A stretch of DNA of 19,241 nucleotides, taken from contig QAXH01002595.1 in the NCBI GenBank assembly GCA_004335635.1, forward strand, positions 1-19,241. Reading direction: 5' to 3'. The DNA is from Chloromonas sp. AAM2 (taxonomy: Eukaryota > Chlorophyta > Chlorophyceae > Chlamydomonadales > Chlamydomonadaceae). This document shows, in pieces, positions 18,801 through 19,241 of this stretch (position 1 is its first letter; each line of letters begins with the position of its first letter). A program made the translations under genes and the position numbers. The notes under the pieces are model-generated. The model was not told the DNA's origin. It did no database searches and was given only the letters and a program-made list of their open reading frames with translations.

Positions 18801-19241
18801 GGGATGCGTGTGACCGTAGCTGTGACCGGAGCAACCAAGGCTTCATAGAGTTCTGAAGCTTGAGAACGAAGATGAACTTGGCAGTAACAGTAGGCCTCAC
18901 CAGCTCAAACAGCTGTGTTGAGAACCTGATCCTTCGAGCCCACGACTGGACGCCTCATGATTGTATCGGAAAACACGACCCTGGGTGTGACGGTGAGACT
19001 ATGGGTAAGGCAAGTGCATTGGTCGGTGCGGTGGGACGCTCAAATAACAAAACGCTCAGCCACACTCACCAACCCTGCCCTTAGACGAGAAAGGAACGAA
19101 ACACGTCACCCCTGAACTCCGCGCCTTATCTCGCAAACCCTACCCTAAGACACCATCAGAAGCTGCTGGCATTGCGCCGGCCCAGGGCCCACCTCAGCCG
19201 CGCCGTTGGTGGCTGCGTCCGCCGCTGCTGCCGCCGCGGCC
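7471..19241 (-). CDS. LARS1: Cytosolic leucyl-tRNA synthetase (5' end outside the window)
   Basis: Class I aminoacyl-tRNA synthetase that charges tRNA-Leu with leucine in the cytosol. Exons in transcript order: 19241-19193 (partial), 18773-18649, 18092-17958, 17646-17599, 17266-17148, 16881-16697, 16375-16269, 16004-15908, 15358-15242, 14853-14773, 14457-14329, 13928-13772, 13484-13288, 12830-12705, 12400-12239, 11904-11745, 11412-11333, 10951-10872, 10707-10653, 10379-10248, 9867-9775, 9361-9251, 8952-8872, 8350-8285, 7924-7808, 7569-7471. All junctions agree in phase and give 968 residues plus TAA. Landmarks (window numbering): [10 protein letters not shown] 83-92, [14 protein letters not shown] 123-136, editing motif TLRPET 176-181, [15 protein letters not shown] 269-283, LPWDEQ 467-472, KMSKS 598-602, TSEHVW 749-754, plant-type end PGNPITAF near 950. 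The first exons, with the HIGH motif, lie beyond 19241. All introns are GT-AG except 8953-9250 (GC-AG). Exon order follows the human and plant cytosolic enzymes throughout, so it is not organellar or bacterial in type. Nothing suggests a pseudogene. Confidence 0.98.
9245..9250 (-). other. GC-type 5' splice site (AAG|GCAAGT) of the LeuRS intron 8953-9250
   Basis: Read on the minus strand, exon 9361-9251 ends ...GGC AAG followed by GCAAGT. Only this cut joins in frame to [20 protein letters not shown] in exon 8952-8872. The adjacent GT (GGCAA|GTGAAG) would shift that exon out of frame, and so would CCAG|GCAAGG. The donor differs from the one at 4115 only in the base at -3 (A instead of C). Confidence 0.85.
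10324..10349 (-). repeat. Perfect 10-bp hairpin inside a LeuRS coding exon
   Basis: CCCCACACGT (10324-10333) and ACGTGTGGGG (10340-10349) are exact inverse complements around a 6-nt loop. The hairpin covers the codons for PHTSEHVWG, a conserved part of the anticodon-binding domain, and is GC-rich enough to form in the mRNA. Confidence 0.9.
10499..10646. repeat. Two small tandem repeats in LeuRS intron 10380-10652
   Basis: CTTGCCAGTCTGG (13 bp) occurs twice plus six bases at 10499-10530. ACTGCCAACCG (11 bp) occurs twice at 10625-10646, only a few bases inside the intron from its donor at 10651-10652. Confidence 0.9.
10972..11040. repeat. Direct repeat GTGGGAACAGACRACAGT, 50 bp apart
   Basis: The 18-bp element starts at 10972 and again at 11022 with one base difference. 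It lies in LeuRS intron 10952-11332, just upstream of exon 10951-10872's acceptor in the plus-strand view. No function is apparent. Confidence 0.85.
12239..13928 (-). other. LARS1: Second half of the LeuRS catalytic domain with the KMSKS loop
   Basis: Exons 13928-13772, 13484-13288, 12830-12705 and 12400-12239 encode residues 398-611. Returning from CP1, [17 protein letters not shown] and [20 protein letters not shown] line up with the family. The loop [12 protein letters not shown] (KMSKS 598-602), which stabilises the adenylation transition state, is intact. Exon 12830-12705 carries a proline-rich insert ([12 protein letters not shown]) where animal enzymes have a charged stretch. Confidence 0.97.
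14329..16881 (-). other. LARS1: CP1 editing domain of LeuRS
   Basis: Exons 16881-16697, 16375-16269, 16004-15908, 15358-15242, 14853-14773 and 14457-14329 encode residues 159-397. CP1 hydrolyses tRNA-Leu mischarged with norvaline or isoleucine. The threonine-bearing TLRPET (176-181) and the acidic SDSPDD segment (278-283), where the editing aspartate of the family lies, are both present, so editing is probably intact. [31 protein letters not shown] and [11 protein letters not shown] are hallmarks of the eukaryotic/archaeal type. Confidence 0.95.
15823..15852. repeat. Exact 15-bp tandem duplication
   Basis: GTGCACCGCCTATTG occurs at 15823-15837 and again at 15838-15852 without a mismatch, in LeuRS intron 15359-15907 about 55 bp from the donor of exon 16004-15908. 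The remainder of this 549-nt intron shows nothing further. Confidence 0.93.
17148..18092 (-). other. LARS1: LeuRS catalytic core segment leading into CP1
   Basis: Exons 18092-17958, 17646-17599 and 17266-17148 encode [48 protein letters not shown] and [18 protein letters not shown], then [16 protein letters not shown]. All are standard for eukaryotic LeuRS. Conservation fixes the first donor at TG|GTGCGA (17956-17957) rather than the stronger-looking GTGAGA 8 nt upstream, since Trp103 is completed across the junction. Confidence 0.96.
17920..17943 (-). other. G-quadruplex motif next to a LeuRS 5' splice site
   Basis: On the minus (transcribed RNA) strand the bases read GGGG-N7-GGG-N2-GGG-N2-GGG, which meets the usual four-run definition. 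It begins 14 nt downstream of the exon end at 17958, whose donor is the non-consensus GTGCGA. Confidence 0.85.
18328..18384. repeat. (GT)n microsatellite, (CA)n in the transcript
   Basis: Nearly pure GT repeat with one GC interruption and a few TTT variants at its end, in LeuRS intron 18093-18648. The same intron has a shorter GT/GC-rich tract at about 18131-18155. Long Thr/His readings over it are artefacts. Confidence 0.97.
18649..19241 (-). other. LARS1: Ala-rich and Lys-rich insertion of LeuRS (exons 1-2 in window)
   Basis: Exon 19241-19193 encodes an Ala-rich stretch (seven Ala, then DAATNGAAE). Exon 18773-18649 continues [19 protein letters not shown] and then [20 protein letters not shown]. 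This matches the charged, low-complexity insertion of eukaryotic cytosolic LeuRS that ends at the conserved QWGI motif. The alanine run and its GCN codons suggest replication slippage. The 419-nt intron between them (18774-19192) shows nothing further. Confidence 0.9.

Overview
This is a nuclear genomic window from a eukaryote, most likely a chlorophycean (volvocine-like) green alga. The evidence is intron-dense genes with many short exons, introns of roughly 160-850 nt, GC-rich third codon positions inside exons only, TGTAA motifs (the green-algal poly(A) signal) downstream of both stop codons, and plant-type protein relatives. The species cannot be named from the sequence. There is no operon, CRISPR array, phage, recognisable transposon or RNA gene.

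The window holds two converging split genes, and each loses its 5' end at a window edge. (1) Plus strand, about 109-5876: the 3' part of a SAC9-type phosphoinositide phosphatase gene. Eleven exons join without a frame break into 539 residues plus a stop. They encode a linker, a complete WW domain split by a phase-1 intron, the C-terminal end of the SAC fold and a Ser/Ala/Gly-rich tail. The catalytic CX5R motif lies upstream of base 1. (2) Minus strand, 19241-7471: cytosolic leucyl-tRNA synthetase. Twenty-six exons join without a frame break into 968 residues plus a stop. They cover the CP1 editing domain, the KMSKS loop, the anticodon-binding domain and a plant-type C-terminus. The HIGH-motif exons lie beyond base 19241.

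Between the two stop codons (5877-7470) are the two 3' UTRs and a short intergenic stretch with several TGTAA motifs on each strand; I see no gene there. The two genes belong to unrelated processes (phosphoinositide turnover; translation) and simply lie tail to tail.

I did not find a new biological system. The observations most worth checking concern splicing: two GC-AG introns, one per gene, with near-identical donors; a minisatellite that repeats a branch-point-like motif just upstream of a 3' splice site; a second minisatellite at the same position in the last SAC9-like intron; a 180-bp duplication that copied a 5' splice site; a G-quadruplex motif beside a non-consensus donor; and an apparently much shortened SAC9 tail.
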